A DNA stretch of 64,000 bases, from assembly GCA_015065165.1 (NCBI GenBank), contig SVQU01000005.1, forward strand, positions 1-64,000. Direction: 5' to 3'. The notes under the pieces were generated by a model that worked only from the letters and a program-made list of their open reading frames with translations, did no database searches and was not told where the DNA came from. Made by a program: the position numbers and the translations under genes. Positions within the stretch are counted from its first letter, which is position 1, and each line of letters begins with the position of its first letter. Below are positions 33,100-42,765 of this stretch, piece after piece. The stretch comes from Oscillospiraceae bacterium. Its GTDB lineage: Bacteria; Bacillota; Clostridia; Oscillospirales; CAG-382.

Positions 33100-33952
33100 T
33101 ATTTATACCTAAAATTTTCTCTAACATATTCTTTGCGTATTTAACCGTATATACGTCCGAGCTTTCGCATATACCGCGCTTTTTAAGCTCGATAAAAAGC
33201 TTTGTTATCTGGGGCAAATCCAAATCGGCGTCAAAAAGCTTTTCCGCCTGCATAAATATTTCCTCGGTTGTGCCCTGCATATACACCTCGCCGTTTTTCA
33301 TAACCAAAATACGGTCGGCATATTTTGCGATATCCTCCATACTGTGGGAGATAATTATCAAGGTTGCGCCGTAGGTGTTTTTATATTCCTGCAAGCCGCC
33401 CAAAATTTCCTCTCTGCCCCTGGGGTCCAGTCCGGCGGCTGGCTCGTCCAAAACCAAAACCTCGGGGCGCATCGCCAAAACACCCGCAATAGCGGCGCGG
33501 CGCTTTTGACCGCCCGAAAGCTCAAAGGGCGAACGCTTAAGCTCCCTCTCGCTCAATCCGCAAAACCTCGCGGCAAGGGCAACGCGCTCTTTAATTTCGG
33601 CGTCCGACAATTTAATGTTCTTCGGCCCGAAGGCGATGTCTGCCTCTACGGTTTCGTCAAAAAGCTGATATTCGGGATATTGAAAAACCAAACCCACGCG
33701 GCTTCTTATCTTAACCATTTCCTTGGGCTTTTCCCAAATATCCCTGCCACCTAAAAGAACCTTGCCCGATGTGGGGGTTAAAAGTCCGTTTAAAAGCGAA
33801 GCAAGGGTGCTTTTTCCGCTGCCCGTATGACCGATTATTCCCGTTGTCATCCCTTTGGGGAATTCAACGTTTATATTGTTAAGCGCGGCTTTGCGAAAGG
33901 GTGTGTTCTCTCCGTAAATAACGCTTATATCCTTAAGTTCAATTGCGTTCAT
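33092..33952 (-). CDS. ecfA2: ECF transporter ATP-binding subunit EcfA2
   Basis: The 286-aa ABC ATPase has Walker A GHTGSGKSTLASLL, the Q-loop RVGLVFQYPEYQLF, signature LSGGQKRRAAIAGVL, and Walker B VLVLDEPAAGLD. It starts MNAIELKDISVIYGENTPFRKAALNN, and the ALNNINVEFPKG pattern fits EcfA2. It forms a heterodimer with EcfA1, encoded 9 nt upstream. Confidence 0.94.
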   Translation of the reverse strand: MNAIELKDISVIYGENTPFRKAALNNINVEFPKGMTTGIIGHTGSGKSTLASLLNGLLTPTSGKVLLGGRDIWEKPKEMVKIRSRVGLVFQYPEYQLFDETVEADIAFGPKNIKLSDAEIKERVALAARFCGLSERELKRSPFELSGGQKRRAAIAGVLAMRPEVLVLDEPAAGLDPRGREEILGGLQEYKNTYGATLIIISHSMEDIAKYADRILVMKNGEVYMQGTTEEIFMQAEKLFDADLDLPQITKLFIELKKRGICESSDVYTVKYAKNMLEKILGINNA

Positions 33953-33961
33953 ATCCTGTTC

Positions 33962-34807
33962 CTAATCGGACCTTGTGTTTTTATAAAGCTTGGTGATAAC
34001 CTCTGCGGCATCCATTGCGTGTAAAACTCCGCGGGGGGTGTCCGCACCGTCTTTTTCAAGAAGATATAAAAGCTCGGTAACCTGCGGAACGTCCAAAGCC
34101 ACCGAATGGAGCTTTTCTACCTGTGTGAAAATTTCCTCGGGTGTGCCGTCCGCGACAATCTCCCCTTGGTTCATAACCACAATTCTGTCGGCTTCCACCG
34201 CCTCGTTCATATAATGGGTTATGGTTACAACGGTAATCCCCATTTCCTTGTTAAGACGCTTCATAGCGGCGGTAATTTCTTTTCTGCCGTTGGGGTCTAA
34301 CATAGAGGTGGCTTCGTCGAAAATAATACATTCGGGGCTCATTGCCAAAACGCCCGCAATGGCAATCCTTTGCTTTTGACCGCCCGAAAGCTTATAGGTG
34401 GCGTGGCGGGCATATTCCGTCATACCGACGGTTTCAAGGGCAGAATCAACCCTTTTGCGAATTTCCTCCCTTGGCAAACCCAAATTTTCGGGAGCAAAGG
34501 CAATATCCTCTTCCACAACGCTTGCCACAAGCTGGTTGTCGGGGTTTTGAAAAATCATACCGCATTTTTTGCGTATCTCAAAGGATTTTTCCTCATGGGC
34601 GGTATCAAGCCCATCCACCAAAACCTTTCCGCTTGCAGGCAAAAGTATCCCGCACAAAAGCTTGGCAAGGGTGCTTTTCCCACAGCCGTTGTGTCCTAAA
34701 ACGGCGACAAAACTGCCTTTTTCAATTGTAAGGTTCAATTTGTTTATAACGTTAGGTTCTGCGGGTGAATAAGAAAAGCTTAAATCCCGCGCTTGGATAA
34801 AAGACAT
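33962..34807 (-). CDS. ecfA1: ECF transporter ATP-binding subunit EcfA1
   Basis: The 281-aa ABC ATPase has Walker A GHNGCGKSTLAKLL, the Q-loop KCGMIFQNPDNQLVAS (characteristic of EcfA1), [15 protein letters not shown] and Walker B CIIFDEATSMLDP. It pairs with EcfA2 and EcfT. The gene starts 34 nt after the methyltransferase gene. Confidence 0.94.
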   Translation of the reverse strand: MSFIQARDLSFSYSPAEPNVINKLNLTIEKGSFVAVLGHNGCGKSTLAKLLCGILLPASGKVLVDGLDTAHEEKSFEIRKKCGMIFQNPDNQLVASVVEEDIAFAPENLGLPREEIRKRVDSALETVGMTEYARHATYKLSGGQKQRIAIAGVLAMSPECIIFDEATSMLDPNGRKEITAAMKRLNKEMGITVVTITHYMNEAVEADRIVVMNQGEIVADGTPEEIFTQVEKLHSVALDVPQVTELLYLLEKDGADTPRGVLHAMDAAEVITKLYKNTRSD

Positions 34808-34841
34808 ATTTTGCTCACTCTATCTAAAATAATCCTTTGGT

Positions 34842-35699
34842 TCAGGGCATCCAACGGCTTGCCGCGCCGCAGGGGAGAAATTCTCCGCTTTCCTCAATGG
34901 GAAGCCCCAATTCCTCGCTGACAACACTTCCGCCGAAGCGTTTTGTGTGTTTTCTTAATATATATCCGTTGGTGGCAGGGGAAAGACCTGTGGTGTAAGA
35001 GTTCAAAAGAACAAACAAGGGGTTGTCCGAAAGAACCTGACAAACAAGCTCTACAAAATCGTCAAGACTTTCCTCGATAATCCATTTTTCCCCGTTGGGA
35101 CCTCTGCCGAAGGAGGGCGGGTCTAAAATAATCGCATCGTATTTATTACCGCGGCGGATTTCTCTTGCCACAAACTTAAAACAGTCGTCGGCGATATAAC
35201 GAATTCTGTCGTTGGGTATACCCGAAAGCTCGGCGTTTCTCTTTGCCTTTTGGATAATCTTCTTGGAAGCATCCACGTGGCAAACGAAAGCCCCCGCCTT
35301 TGCCGCGGCAACGCTTGCGCCGCCTGTATATGCAAAAAGGTTGAGAAGCTTTATTTCACGTCCGCTTTCTTTAATAAGCTTGGAAAACCAATCCCAGTTT
35401 ACCGCCTGCTCGGGGAACAATCCCGTGTGCTTAAATCCCATTGCGGAGATACCGAACTTAAGGTCGCCGTAGGAAATAATCCATTCCTCGGGCACGTCCT
35501 TTTTAATCCAATCGCCCCCGCCCGAACGGGAACGGCGGTATATGCCGTCTGCCTTTTTCCAGCCTTTGTGGTTTTTCTCGCCGTGCCAGATAACCTGCGG
35601 GTCGGGGCGCACCAAGGTGAAATCCCCCCATTTTTCCAAACGTTCCCCGTCGGCTGTGTCCAACAAACGGTAATCCTTCCAATTGTCTGCTTTAAACAT
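34842..35699 (-). CDS. Class I SAM-dependent methyltransferase (RlmI/PF10672-like)
   Basis: The 285-aa protein has a SAM-binding LLNLFAYTGGASVAAAKAG, a DASKKIIQKAKRNAELSG segment and the catalytic-type IILDPPSFGRG. This matches the SAM-methyltransferase family that includes rRNA cytosine-C5 methyltransferases of the RlmI/RlmK type. The N-terminal PUA domain of RlmI is absent or very reduced. rRNA is the likely target by family, but the site is unknown. GGAG precedes ATG. Confidence 0.85.
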   Translation of the reverse strand: MFKADNWKDYRLLDTADGERLEKWGDFTLVRPDPQVIWHGEKNHKGWKKADGIYRRSRSGGGDWIKKDVPEEWIISYGDLKFGISAMGFKHTGLFPEQAVNWDWFSKLIKESGREIKLLNLFAYTGGASVAAAKAGAFVCHVDASKKIIQKAKRNAELSGIPNDRIRYIADDCFKFVAREIRRGNKYDAIILDPPSFGRGPNGEKWIIEESLDDFVELVCQVLSDNPLFVLLNSYTTGLSPATNGYILRKHTKRFGGSVVSEELGLPIEESGEFLPCGAASRWMP

Positions 35700-35742
35700 A
35701 AATTAACTCCGTAAACGCAAAGGGGCAATATCCCCTTGCGTA

Positions 35743-36822
35743 TTATAAACTGTCGCCAAAACTCATTTGGTCTGCCATAGAATCGGGCACTTCCAATCCA
35801 AGGTGTCGATATGCACCTGCGGTAGCGCAACGCCCTCTCGGTGTGCGGTTAAGAAATCCAAGCTGTAAAAGATAAGGCTCGTAAACGTCCTCCAGCGTTA
35901 CCGATTCCTCACCGATAACCGCCGCCAGAGTTTCAAGCCCAACAGGGCCGCCGCCGAAATGCTTGATAATTGCGGTTAACATTCTTCTGTCCACCGCGTC
36001 TAATCCAAGAGCATCCACCTCCAAAGCGTCAAGCGCCTTGCGGGTGATGGGAAAATCGATAACTCCGTTACCCTCTACAATGGCAAAATCCCTAACTCGC
36101 TTTAAAAATCTGTTGGCAATACGGGGAGTGCCTCGCGAGCGCAAGGCGATTTCATATGCGCCGTCGGCGGTAATGGGAACACCCAAAATACCTGCGGAAC
36201 GGGTTATAATAAGCGCCAATTCCTCGGGGGTGTAAAGCTCAAGACGGAAAATCATTCCGAATCTGTCTCTCAAGGGTGAGGAAAGCTGTCCCGCCCTTGT
36301 GGTTGCGCCTATAAGGGTAAATGGCTTAAGAGGTATGCGTATAGACCTCGCCGAAGGCCCCTTGCCCATCATAAGGTCAAGGGCAAAATCCTCCATTGCG
36401 GGGTATAAAACCTCCTCCACCTGTCTTGGGAGGCGGTGAATTTCGTCGATAAATAAAATATCGTTTCTTTCAAGGGTGGTAAGCAAAGCCGCAAGGTCGC
36501 CCGCCTTTTCAATAGCAGGGCCGCTGGTTACCTTAAGGTTAACCCCCAATTCTCCCGCCACAATGCAGGAAAGGGTGGTTTTGCCCAAGCCGGGTGGGCC
36601 GTGAAGCAAAACGTGGTCAAGGCTGTCGCCCCTTGAGGCGGCGGCTTTGATGAATATGGAAAGGTTGTCCTTAACCTTTTGCTGACCAACGTATTCCGAA
36701 AGGCTTTTCGGTCTTAACGAGAACTCGTTTTCCGAATCCTCTGCCGAAAATTCCGCGCCGGTTATACGGCTTTCAAAATCGAAATCCTCGGAATAATCGG
36801 GTATTTTAGAATTAATAGGCAT
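35743..36822 (-). CDS. ruvB: Holliday junction branch-migration helicase RuvB
   Basis: The 359-aa AAA+ motor has [19 protein letters not shown], Walker [20 protein letters not shown], Walker [17 protein letters not shown], sensor [18 protein letters not shown] and a C-terminal winged-helix domain with [14 protein letters not shown]. It works with RuvA and RuvC. Its ATG follows the ruvA stop as TAAATG. Confidence 0.98.
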   Translation of the reverse strand: MPINSKIPDYSEDFDFESRITGAEFSAEDSENEFSLRPKSLSEYVGQQKVKDNLSIFIKAAASRGDSLDHVLLHGPPGLGKTTLSCIVAGELGVNLKVTSGPAIEKAGDLAALLTTLERNDILFIDEIHRLPRQVEEVLYPAMEDFALDLMMGKGPSARSIRIPLKPFTLIGATTRAGQLSSPLRDRFGMIFRLELYTPEELALIITRSAGILGVPITADGAYEIALRSRGTPRIANRFLKRVRDFAIVEGNGVIDFPITRKALDALEVDALGLDAVDRRMLTAIIKHFGGGPVGLETLAAVIGEESVTLEDVYEPYLLQLGFLNRTPRGRCATAGAYRHLGLEVPDSMADQMSFGDSL

Positions 36823-37419
36823 TTATCGTCCCGACTCCTTTCCCAAAATTCTAAGGGTTTGTGCAATAAGCTCCTCCAAGGGAAGGGAAGAATCCAAACG
36901 CTTGAGCACGTCTATAACAGTACCGCGGGGGAAGCCGTAAACCGCAAGTGTATCAACCACTTGGGTAAGCTTTTCGTTATCCTTGGGGGCAGAAGCGGGC
37001 AATTCTGCCGAAGTGCCCGTGATTTTATCCTTAAGCTCGATAATAAGCTTTTGTGCGGTTTTAAGACCAACGCCGGGGGCGGTGGAAATGGTTTTTGCAT
37101 CGTTATTGGCAATAGCACTACGCAGAGCATCAGGGGAAAGTGTGCCTAAAATCGCCGTTGCCGCCTTGGGGCCGATGCCCGAAACCGAAATAAGCTTGGT
37201 GAAAAGCTCTAATTCGTCCTCCTCGGCAAAGCCGTAAAGGGAAATATTATCCTCGCTGACAGCCATATAGGTGTATAAAAGAATATCCTTGCCCACCTTT
37301 TGGGAAATCTTCGCCCCAGTGGCGACAGATATACCCAATTTAAAGCCGACGCCGCCGCAGTCTATAACGGCGAAATCGCTTTTTATGTCAGCCAAGGTGC
37401 CGTGGATGAAATGTATCAT
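36823..37419 (-). CDS. ruvA: Holliday junction DNA-binding protein RuvA
   Basis: The 198-aa protein has the OB-fold N-terminal domain (MIHFIHGTLADIKSDFAVIDCGGVGF), two helix-hairpin-helix motifs (LISVSGIGPKAATAIL and ISTAPGVGLKTAQKLIIELK), an acidic-Pro linker and the RuvB-binding C-terminal domain. The ribosome binding site is GAAAGGAAA. Confidence 0.97.
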   Translation of the reverse strand: MIHFIHGTLADIKSDFAVIDCGGVGFKLGISVATGAKISQKVGKDILLYTYMAVSEDNISLYGFAEEDELELFTKLISVSGIGPKAATAILGTLSPDALRSAIANNDAKTISTAPGVGLKTAQKLIIELKDKITGTSAELPASAPKDNEKLTQVVDTLAVYGFPRGTVIDVLKRLDSSLPLEELIAQTLRILGKESGR

Positions 37420-37448
37420 AAGCTTTTTCCTTTCACATAGGGGGAGGA

Positions 37449-37925
37449 TTAATAACCGTTAATTCTCGTGCCGTGGCACAATGCAAGGGCAAGGGCATCG
37501 GCAACGTCGTCGGGCTTTGGGGTTTCTTTTAAATTAAGCATAAGACGGACCATATATTGAACCTGCTGTTTTTCCGCCCTGCCATAACCCACCACCGAGC
37601 TTTTTACCTCGAGAGGGGTATATTCGTAAATATCCACACCGCATTTGTACGCCGCAAGAAGAATAACGCCTCTAGCCATGGCAACGTCAATGGCGGTGGT
37701 GGTGTTGCTGTTGAAAAACAGTTCTTCAATCGCCATACAATCGGGCTTGTAACGCTCTAACAGCGCTATCATATCGTTATAAATATCGTCAAGGCGTTTT
37801 TCTATCATCTGCTTGGGCGCGGTGGTAATTGCGCCGTATTCTATTGCGCGGTATTTGTCGCCGTTTTTTATAACCAACCCGAAGCCTATTGTGGCAAGTC
37901 CGGGGTCGATTCCCATAATAAGCAT
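37449..37925 (-). CDS. ruvC: Crossover junction endonuclease RuvC
   Basis: The 158-aa resolvase has GIDPGLATIGFGLV (first catalytic Asp), MAIEELFFNSNTTTAIDVAMARG (catalytic Glu), and KPDDVADALALALCHG (C-terminal Asp residues). It is the first gene of the ruvCAB operon, with a promoter directly upstream and AGGAG before ATG. Confidence 0.97.
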   Translation of the reverse strand: MLIMGIDPGLATIGFGLVIKNGDKYRAIEYGAITTAPKQMIEKRLDDIYNDMIALLERYKPDCMAIEELFFNSNTTTAIDVAMARGVILLAAYKCGVDIYEYTPLEVKSSVVGYGRAEKQQVQYMVRLMLNLKETPKPDDVADALALALCHGTRINGY

Positions 37926-37953
37926 AGAACCTACTCCTATAATAAATCATCAT

Positions 37954-37982
37954 ATTCTACCATATAATTATATAATAGTCAA
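37954..37982 (-). promoter_or_regulatory. Promoter for ruvCAB operon
   Basis: On the minus strand TTGACT, 17 bp and TAGAAT, with TGG immediately before the -10 (extended -10), lie about 30 nt upstream of ruvC. No clear LexA/DinR box is visible. Confidence 0.8.
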
Positions 37983-38036
37983 CCGAGCGAACAAGATTTT
38001 TCGCAATTTCCCATTATATTTTTTACAAAAAAACTA

Positions 38037-38066
38037 TTGTGTTTTTTCAAAAATCTGTTATTATAA
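38037..38066 (+). promoter_or_regulatory. Possible acpP promoter
   Basis: TTGTGT followed by TATTAT (16 bp) or TTATAA (18 bp) lies about 40 nt before acpP. A small ACAC-ttcg-GTGT hairpin lies in the leader. The assignment is weak. Confidence 0.4.
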
Positions 38067-38107
38067 GTGAGAACACTTCGGTGTGTAATTAAGAAAGGAC
38101 GATTTTT

Positions 38108-38338
38108 ATGCAGATTATTGACAAAGTAAAAGAAGTTATCGCAAAACAGTTGAGAATTGATATTTCCGAAATCTCGGACGATTCCGCAGTTGTTGAAGAC
38201 CTTGGCGCAGACAGCCTTGATATCGTTGAAATGCTTATGACTCTCGAGGACGAAATGAACATCACCATTCCCGATGATGCAACCGGTCTTAAGACCGTTA
38301 AGGATATCGCAACCTTTATAGAAAATGAAGCCGAATAA
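38108..38338 (+). CDS. acpP: Acyl carrier protein
   Basis: This 76-aa acidic helical protein carries the phosphopantetheine attachment motif GADSLDIVEM, with Ser36 as the attachment site, for fatty-acid synthesis. No other fab genes are adjacent; the downstream HAD phosphatase gene overlaps by 14 nt. AAAGGAC precedes ATG. Confidence 0.96.
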   Translation: MQIIDKVKEVIAKQLRIDISEISDDSAVVEDLGADSLDIVEMLMTLEDEMNITIPDDATGLKTVKDIATFIENEAE

Positions 38339-38999
38339 AAAAGCGGTTGTTTTTGATTTAGACGGCACGGTTTTGGACACAATCGCCGATATAGCCGCCG
38401 CCGTAAACCGCGCTCTTGTTGCTTTCGGTTTTTCCGAAAGAACGGTTGAAGAGGTGCAGGGCTTTTTGGGTAACGGCTCGTTAATGCTTATCAAACGCGC
38501 CACGGGTTGCTTTGATAACGAGGATTTGTGCCTTAACGTTCGCGCCCGCTTTCGCCAGGAATACGAAAAGGATATGTGTAACCTCACAAAGCCCTATGAG
38601 GGTATGTGCGGTTTGCTTTCGGCATTGTCCCAAAAGGGTATAAAGGTGGCAGTGGTTACGAACAAAGACCACCGTTGTGCCGAGCCTATGATAAAGCATT
38701 ATTTCGGCGAAACCGTACATATTTGTAAAGGCGTTGGGAAGGATAACGAAAGAAAACCCAACCCCGAAAACACCCTTTGGGCGCTTTCTCAATTGGGAAT
38801 TACTCCCGACGAGGCTGTTTTTGTCGGGGACGGTATGGCAGATTTGCAGGTTTCCCAAAACGCCCAAATCGATTTTGTTCCCGTTGGTTACGGCTATACA
38901 TCCCCCGAAAAGCTTTTTTCGGAATGCGGAATAACCCCCGCTATGGATGTTCCCGCCTTGGCAAAAGCCTTGTGGGACTATTGCGGATTTGAAAATTAA
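38325..38999 (+). CDS. HAD-IA hydrolase, phosphoglycolate phosphatase-like (Gph family)
   Basis: The 224-aa protein has motif I VFDLDGTVLDT, a C1 cap helical domain, motif II VVTNKDH, and motif IV EAVFVGDGMADLQVS. This matches Gph/PpaX-type HAD phosphatases, which act on phosphoglycolate, pyrophosphate or similar small phosphates. The substrate is not determined by sequence. It overlaps acpP, indicating translational coupling. Confidence 0.88.
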   Translation: MKPNKKAVVFDLDGTVLDTIADIAAAVNRALVAFGFSERTVEEVQGFLGNGSLMLIKRATGCFDNEDLCLNVRARFRQEYEKDMCNLTKPYEGMCGLLSALSQKGIKVAVVTNKDHRCAEPMIKHYFGETVHICKGVGKDNERKPNPENTLWALSQLGITPDEAVFVGDGMADLQVSQNAQIDFVPVGYGYTSPEKLFSECGITPAMDVPALAKALWDYCGFEN

Positions 39000-39007
39000 T
39001 AAAAATT

Positions 39008-39037
39008 AAGGAACGGTTTTGCGCTGTTCCTTGTTTT
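39008..39037 (+). terminator. Terminator after HAD phosphatase gene
   Basis: AAGGAAC and GTTCCTT arms around a short loop are followed by GTTTTAT, closely after the HAD stop codon. Confidence 0.65.
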
Positions 39038-39121
39038 ATGCATAAAATTATGTATAAAATGCAAAATATACACCGATATACAGAATATACAGAAAAATAT
39101 ACAACAAAAAGTTGATTTTTC

Positions 39122-39173
39122 TGAATATTTTTTCATTTTTGCTATTGACAAATGTATTTTTGGGGTATATAAT
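39122..39173 (+). promoter_or_regulatory. argG promoter with candidate ArgR operator
   Basis: TTGACA (39145-39150), 17 bp and TATAAT (39168-39173) form a consensus promoter 43 bp before argG. TGAATATTTTTTCA at 39122-39135 matches the ARG-box core TGAATWWWWATTCA at 13 of 14 positions. Further upstream, 39038-39065, A/T-rich TGCAT/ATGCA repeats could be additional weak sites. Arginine-dependent control is inferred. Confidence 0.65.
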
Positions 39174-39215
39174 GCAAGAGCAAAATGAAACAAATTATTT
39201 TCGGAGGAAGAAAAA

Positions 39216-40436
39216 ATGAACAAAGAAAACATCAAAAAGGTCGTTCTCGCTTATTCCGGCGGTCTCGACACTTCTATAATTATTCCTTGGCTTAAGGAAA
39301 ACTATAACAATCCCGAAATTATTGCCGTTGCAGGTAACGTAGGTCAGGCTGACGAGCTTGAAGGTCTTGAAGAAAAAGCAATCAAAACCGGTGCGAGTAA
39401 ACTTATCGTTGCCGACCTTGTTGATGAAATGGTTGACGAAATTATTATTCCTGCTCTTAAAATGGACGCTAAATATGAAACCTATTTGCTCGGTACCGCG
39501 TTTGCGCGTCCCGTTATCGGCAAGAAACTTGCCGAAATCGCGATTGCCGAAGGTGCGGACGCTGTCTGCCACGGCGCAACCGGTAAGGGTAACGATCAGG
39601 TTCGTTTCGAACTCGCCATCAAACGCTTCGCTCCCGAAATGAAGATAATCGCTCCTTGGCGCGAATGGGATATCAAATCTCGTGACGAAGAAATCGATTA
39701 CGCGGAAGCACATAACGTTCCTCTTAAAATCTCGCGTGAAACTAACTATTCCAAGGATAAAAACATCTGGCATTTGAGCCACGAAGGTTTGGATCTCGAA
39801 GATCCTGCAAACGAGCCGCTTTATGATAAACCCGGTTTTCTTGAAATGGGCGTTTCGCCTATGATGGCTCCCGATGAACCTACGTATATTTCTATCGATT
39901 TTGAAGCGGGCGCTCCTGTTGCATTTAACGGCGAAAAGATGAAAGCATCGAAGATCATCGCTGAACTTAATAAAGTCGGCGGCGCAAACGGTATCGGTAT
40001 CATCGACATCGTAGAAAACCGTTTGATCGGTATGAAAGACCGCGGCGTTTATGAAACTCCCGGCGGAACGATCCTCTATTTCGCTCATGAAATGCTTGAA
40101 ATGCTTACTGTTGATAAGGACACTCTCCACGTTAAGCAAAAGTTGGCTGTTGACTATGCAGACCTTATTTATAACGGTAAATGGTATTCTCCCTTGCAGG
40201 AAGCACTCACCGCTTTTGCAAACGAAAGCAATAAGTACGTTACAGGTACCGTTAAACTGAAACTCTATAAGGGTAATATCATTCCTGCTGGAACTACTTC
40301 TCCCTATTCTTTGTATTCCGAAACCTTAGTTACCTTCGACGAAAGCGATTACGACCAAAAACAAGCAGAAGGGTTTATCAACCTTTGGGGTCTTCCCACT
40401 CAGGTTCAGGCGCTTCGCGAACAGGGCAAACTTTAA
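39216..40436 (+). CDS. argG: Argininosuccinate synthase
   Basis: The 406-aa enzyme joins citrulline and aspartate using ATP. It has the N-type ATP pyrophosphatase motif [35 protein letters not shown] and a citrulline-binding region. CGGAGGAAG precedes ATG. Codon choice looks different from the neighbours: GATC tetramers are unusually frequent and Leu is more often CTC/CTT. The possibility of transfer is discussed in findings. argH follows 34 nt later. Confidence 0.98.
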   Translation: MNKENIKKVVLAYSGGLDTSIIIPWLKENYNNPEIIAVAGNVGQADELEGLEEKAIKTGASKLIVADLVDEMVDEIIIPALKMDAKYETYLLGTAFARPVIGKKLAEIAIAEGADAVCHGATGKGNDQVRFELAIKRFAPEMKIIAPWREWDIKSRDEEIDYAEAHNVPLKISRETNYSKDKNIWHLSHEGLDLEDPANEPLYDKPGFLEMGVSPMMAPDEPTYISIDFEAGAPVAFNGEKMKASKIIAELNKVGGANGIGIIDIVENRLIGMKDRGVYETPGGTILYFAHEMLEMLTVDKDTLHVKQKLAVDYADLIYNGKWYSPLQEALTAFANESNKYVTGTVKLKLYKGNIIPAGTTSPYSLYSETLVTFDESDYDQKQAEGFINLWGLPTQVQALREQGKL

Positions 40437-40470
40437 GCACTAACCTAAAATCTTAAACGGAGAAAACATA

Positions 40471-41844
40471 ATGGCGGTCAAAATGTGGGCGGGCAGAACC
40501 GCCGGTGCAACCGACAAATTGGCAGACGATTTCAATTCCTCTATACATTTCGATTGCAGAATGTATAAGCAGGATATAATGGGAAGCATGGCGCACGCGG
40601 CAATGCTTGGAAAACAGAATATTATTTCCCAAACCGAAGCGGAACAGCTTATTGCAGGATTAACCGATATTCTTGCGGATATCGATTCCGGCAAGCTTGA
40701 AATCGCTATGGACTGCGAAGATATACATATGTTCGTAGAGCAGGTTTTAACCGAAAGATTGGGCGATTTGGGCAAGAAGCTTCACACCGCAAGAAGCCGT
40801 AACGACCAAGTGGCACTTGATTTGAGAATGAACCTTCGGGACGAGGCAGAAACCATAATCGGTCTTATTTCCGACAACGTGAAATCTCTGCTTTCGGTTG
40901 TAAAGGACAATAAAACCACAATTCTCCCCGGTTATACCCATCTTCAGAGAGCGCAACCCATAACCTTTGCTCATCATCTTCTTGCTTATTGTATGATGCT
41001 TTTAAGGGATATGGACAGATTCTCGGATATGAAGAAGCGTATGAACGTTTCTCCCATAGGCTCCTGCGCCTTGGCGGGAACTACCTATGATACCGACAGA
41101 TATTTCGAAGCCGAAAAATTAGGCTTCGACAGCATTTGCCTTAACAGTATCGACGGTGTATCCGACAGAGATTTCGTTGTGGAATTTATTTCCTGCTGCT
41201 CGGTGCTTATGATGCATCTTTCCAGACTTTCCGAGGAATTAATCCTTTGGTCCAGTTGGGAATTCAAGTTCGTTGAGCTTTCCGACAGCTATACCACGGG
41301 ATCTTCCATAATGCCCCAAAAGAAAAACCCCGATATGGCAGAGCTTATAAGAGGTAAAACCGGCAGAGTTTACGGCGACCTTATGGGTATTCTCACCACA
41401 CTTAAAGGCTTGCCTCTGGCATATAATAAAGATATGCAGGAGGACAAAGAATGTGTGTTCGATGCAGTCGACACCGTTAAAATGTGCCTTATGGTTATGG
41501 CGAATATGATTGCCACAATGAGAGTTATCCCCGAAAATATGAAGCGTGCCGCACAGGAAGGCTTTATAAACGCCACCGATTTGGCAGATTACCTTGTGAA
41601 AAAGGGTATGCCCTTTAGGTCGGCTTATAAAATCTCGGGTACCATCGTTGCCGAATGTATCTCTAAAAAGCTGGTTCTCGAAACCTACCCCCTTGAGGAA
41701 TACAAAAAGCACAGCGACCTTATATGCGAAGACGTGTATAACGAGATTTCCTTGGAAACCTGTGTGGAAAAGCGTATTTCGGTTGGCGGAACAGGGCTTG
41801 AATCCATAGAAACTCAAATTAAGTTTGTCGAAGAACAATTGTAA
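40471..41844 (+). CDS. argH: Argininosuccinate lyase
   Basis: The 457-aa fumarase-superfamily enzyme splits argininosuccinate to arginine and fumarate. It starts MAVKMWAGRTAGATDKLADDFNSSI and has HTARSRNDQVALDLRM, GYTHLQRAQPITFAHHLLAY and the signature GSSIMPQKKNPDMAELIRGKTG. It follows argG in one transcription unit. CGGAGAAAAC precedes ATG. Confidence 0.98.
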   Translation: MAVKMWAGRTAGATDKLADDFNSSIHFDCRMYKQDIMGSMAHAAMLGKQNIISQTEAEQLIAGLTDILADIDSGKLEIAMDCEDIHMFVEQVLTERLGDLGKKLHTARSRNDQVALDLRMNLRDEAETIIGLISDNVKSLLSVVKDNKTTILPGYTHLQRAQPITFAHHLLAYCMMLLRDMDRFSDMKKRMNVSPIGSCALAGTTYDTDRYFEAEKLGFDSICLNSIDGVSDRDFVVEFISCCSVLMMHLSRLSEELILWSSWEFKFVELSDSYTTGSSIMPQKKNPDMAELIRGKTGRVYGDLMGILTTLKGLPLAYNKDMQEDKECVFDAVDTVKMCLMVMANMIATMRVIPENMKRAAQEGFINATDLADYLVKKGMPFRSAYKISGTIVAECISKKLVLETYPLEEYKKHSDLICEDVYNEISLETCVEKRISVGGTGLESIETQIKFVEEQL

Positions 41845-41918
41845 AAACAATTGCTGAAAAAGCGTTATATAAATCACATAAAATAAATAAAAATCAAACA
41901 TGAAAGGTATTTTTTAAA

Positions 41919-42686
41919 ATGAAAAAAATTCTCGCACTTTTACTTACCGTAGTTCTTTTGGCTACCTGCCTTGTAGGCTGTGGCACAAAGGGCGCAACCC
42001 TTGACGACGTTAAAAAAGCAGGCAAAATCACCATCGCAACCAGCCCCGACTTTCCTCCCTTTGAAAGCCTTGAAAACGGCGAAGTTGTAGGTATCGAAGT
42101 TGAAATTATGAAGCTTATCGCAAAAGACCTCGGCGTTGAATGCGAATTCGTTCAGATGGACTTTGACTCTGTACTTATCGGTATCGAAGCAGCAAAATAC
42201 AACTGCGCTATGTCCGGTATCACCGTTACTCCCGACCGCGAAAAGAATATGCTCTTCACCAAGCCCTACTACGTAGCAGCTCAGGCTATCGTTGTTAAGG
42301 AAGACAGCGCTATCAAGGCTAAGGCTGACCTTACCGGCAAGAAGGTTTCTGTTCAGACAGGTACCACCGCAGAATCCGGCTGTCAGGATGAAGGCCTTGA
42401 GGTTATGGCATTCACCGCTAACGCAGATGCAAAAGCAGCTCTTACCACCGGCAAGGTTGACGCTTGGGTTGTTGATAACCTCACCGCTGTTCAGATGGTT
42501 GAAGAAGGCGACGGCTTGAAGATTCTTGACGAAAATATGACCGAAGAACCCTATGCATTCGCATTTGCAAAGGGCAGCGAAAGCCTTGTTGAAGCTATCG
42601 ACGCTTCTCTCCAGAAGTATATCGCTGACGGCACCGTTGAAAAAATCTTCGAAGATTTCGGCGAAAAGTATTCCAAGCCCGAATAA
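41919..42686 (+). CDS. Amino-acid ABC transporter substrate-binding lipoprotein
   Basis: The 255-aa protein has a lipobox LVGC (Cys21) and an SBP type 3 fold. The sequence DVKKAGKITIATSPDFPPFESLENGEVVGIEVEIMKLIAKDL is followed by MSGITVTPDREKNMLFTKPYY. It belongs to the polar/basic amino-acid class. Because it lies between argH and argF, ornithine, arginine or citrulline are plausible ligands (inferred). GAAAGG precedes ATG. A terminator follows it. Confidence 0.93.
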   Translation: MKKILALLLTVVLLATCLVGCGTKGATLDDVKKAGKITIATSPDFPPFESLENGEVVGIEVEIMKLIAKDLGVECEFVQMDFDSVLIGIEAAKYNCAMSGITVTPDREKNMLFTKPYYVAAQAIVVKEDSAIKAKADLTGKKVSVQTGTTAESGCQDEGLEVMAFTANADAKAALTTGKVDAWVVDNLTAVQMVEEGDGLKILDENMTEEPYAFAFAKGSESLVEAIDASLQKYIADGTVEKIFEDFGEKYSKPE

Positions 42687-42704
42687 TAAAGAATAACGAA
42701 TAAC

Positions 42705-42743
42705 AAAAAGGGCTGTTACAAGCTACGTAAACAGCCCTTTTTT
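42705..42743 (+). terminator. Intra-operon terminator after binding-protein gene
   Basis: AAAAGGGCTGTT and AAACAGCCCTTTTTT form a strong intrinsic terminator between the binding protein and permease genes. It is likely leaky and explains higher binding-protein levels than permease. Confidence 0.8.
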
Positions 42744-42765
42744 CGGTTATAAAGGAAAAAGATTA

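Noticed and set aside
39195-40139. 314-aa minus-strand ORF opposite argG
   Set aside because: Antisense shadow of a well-defined argG gene.
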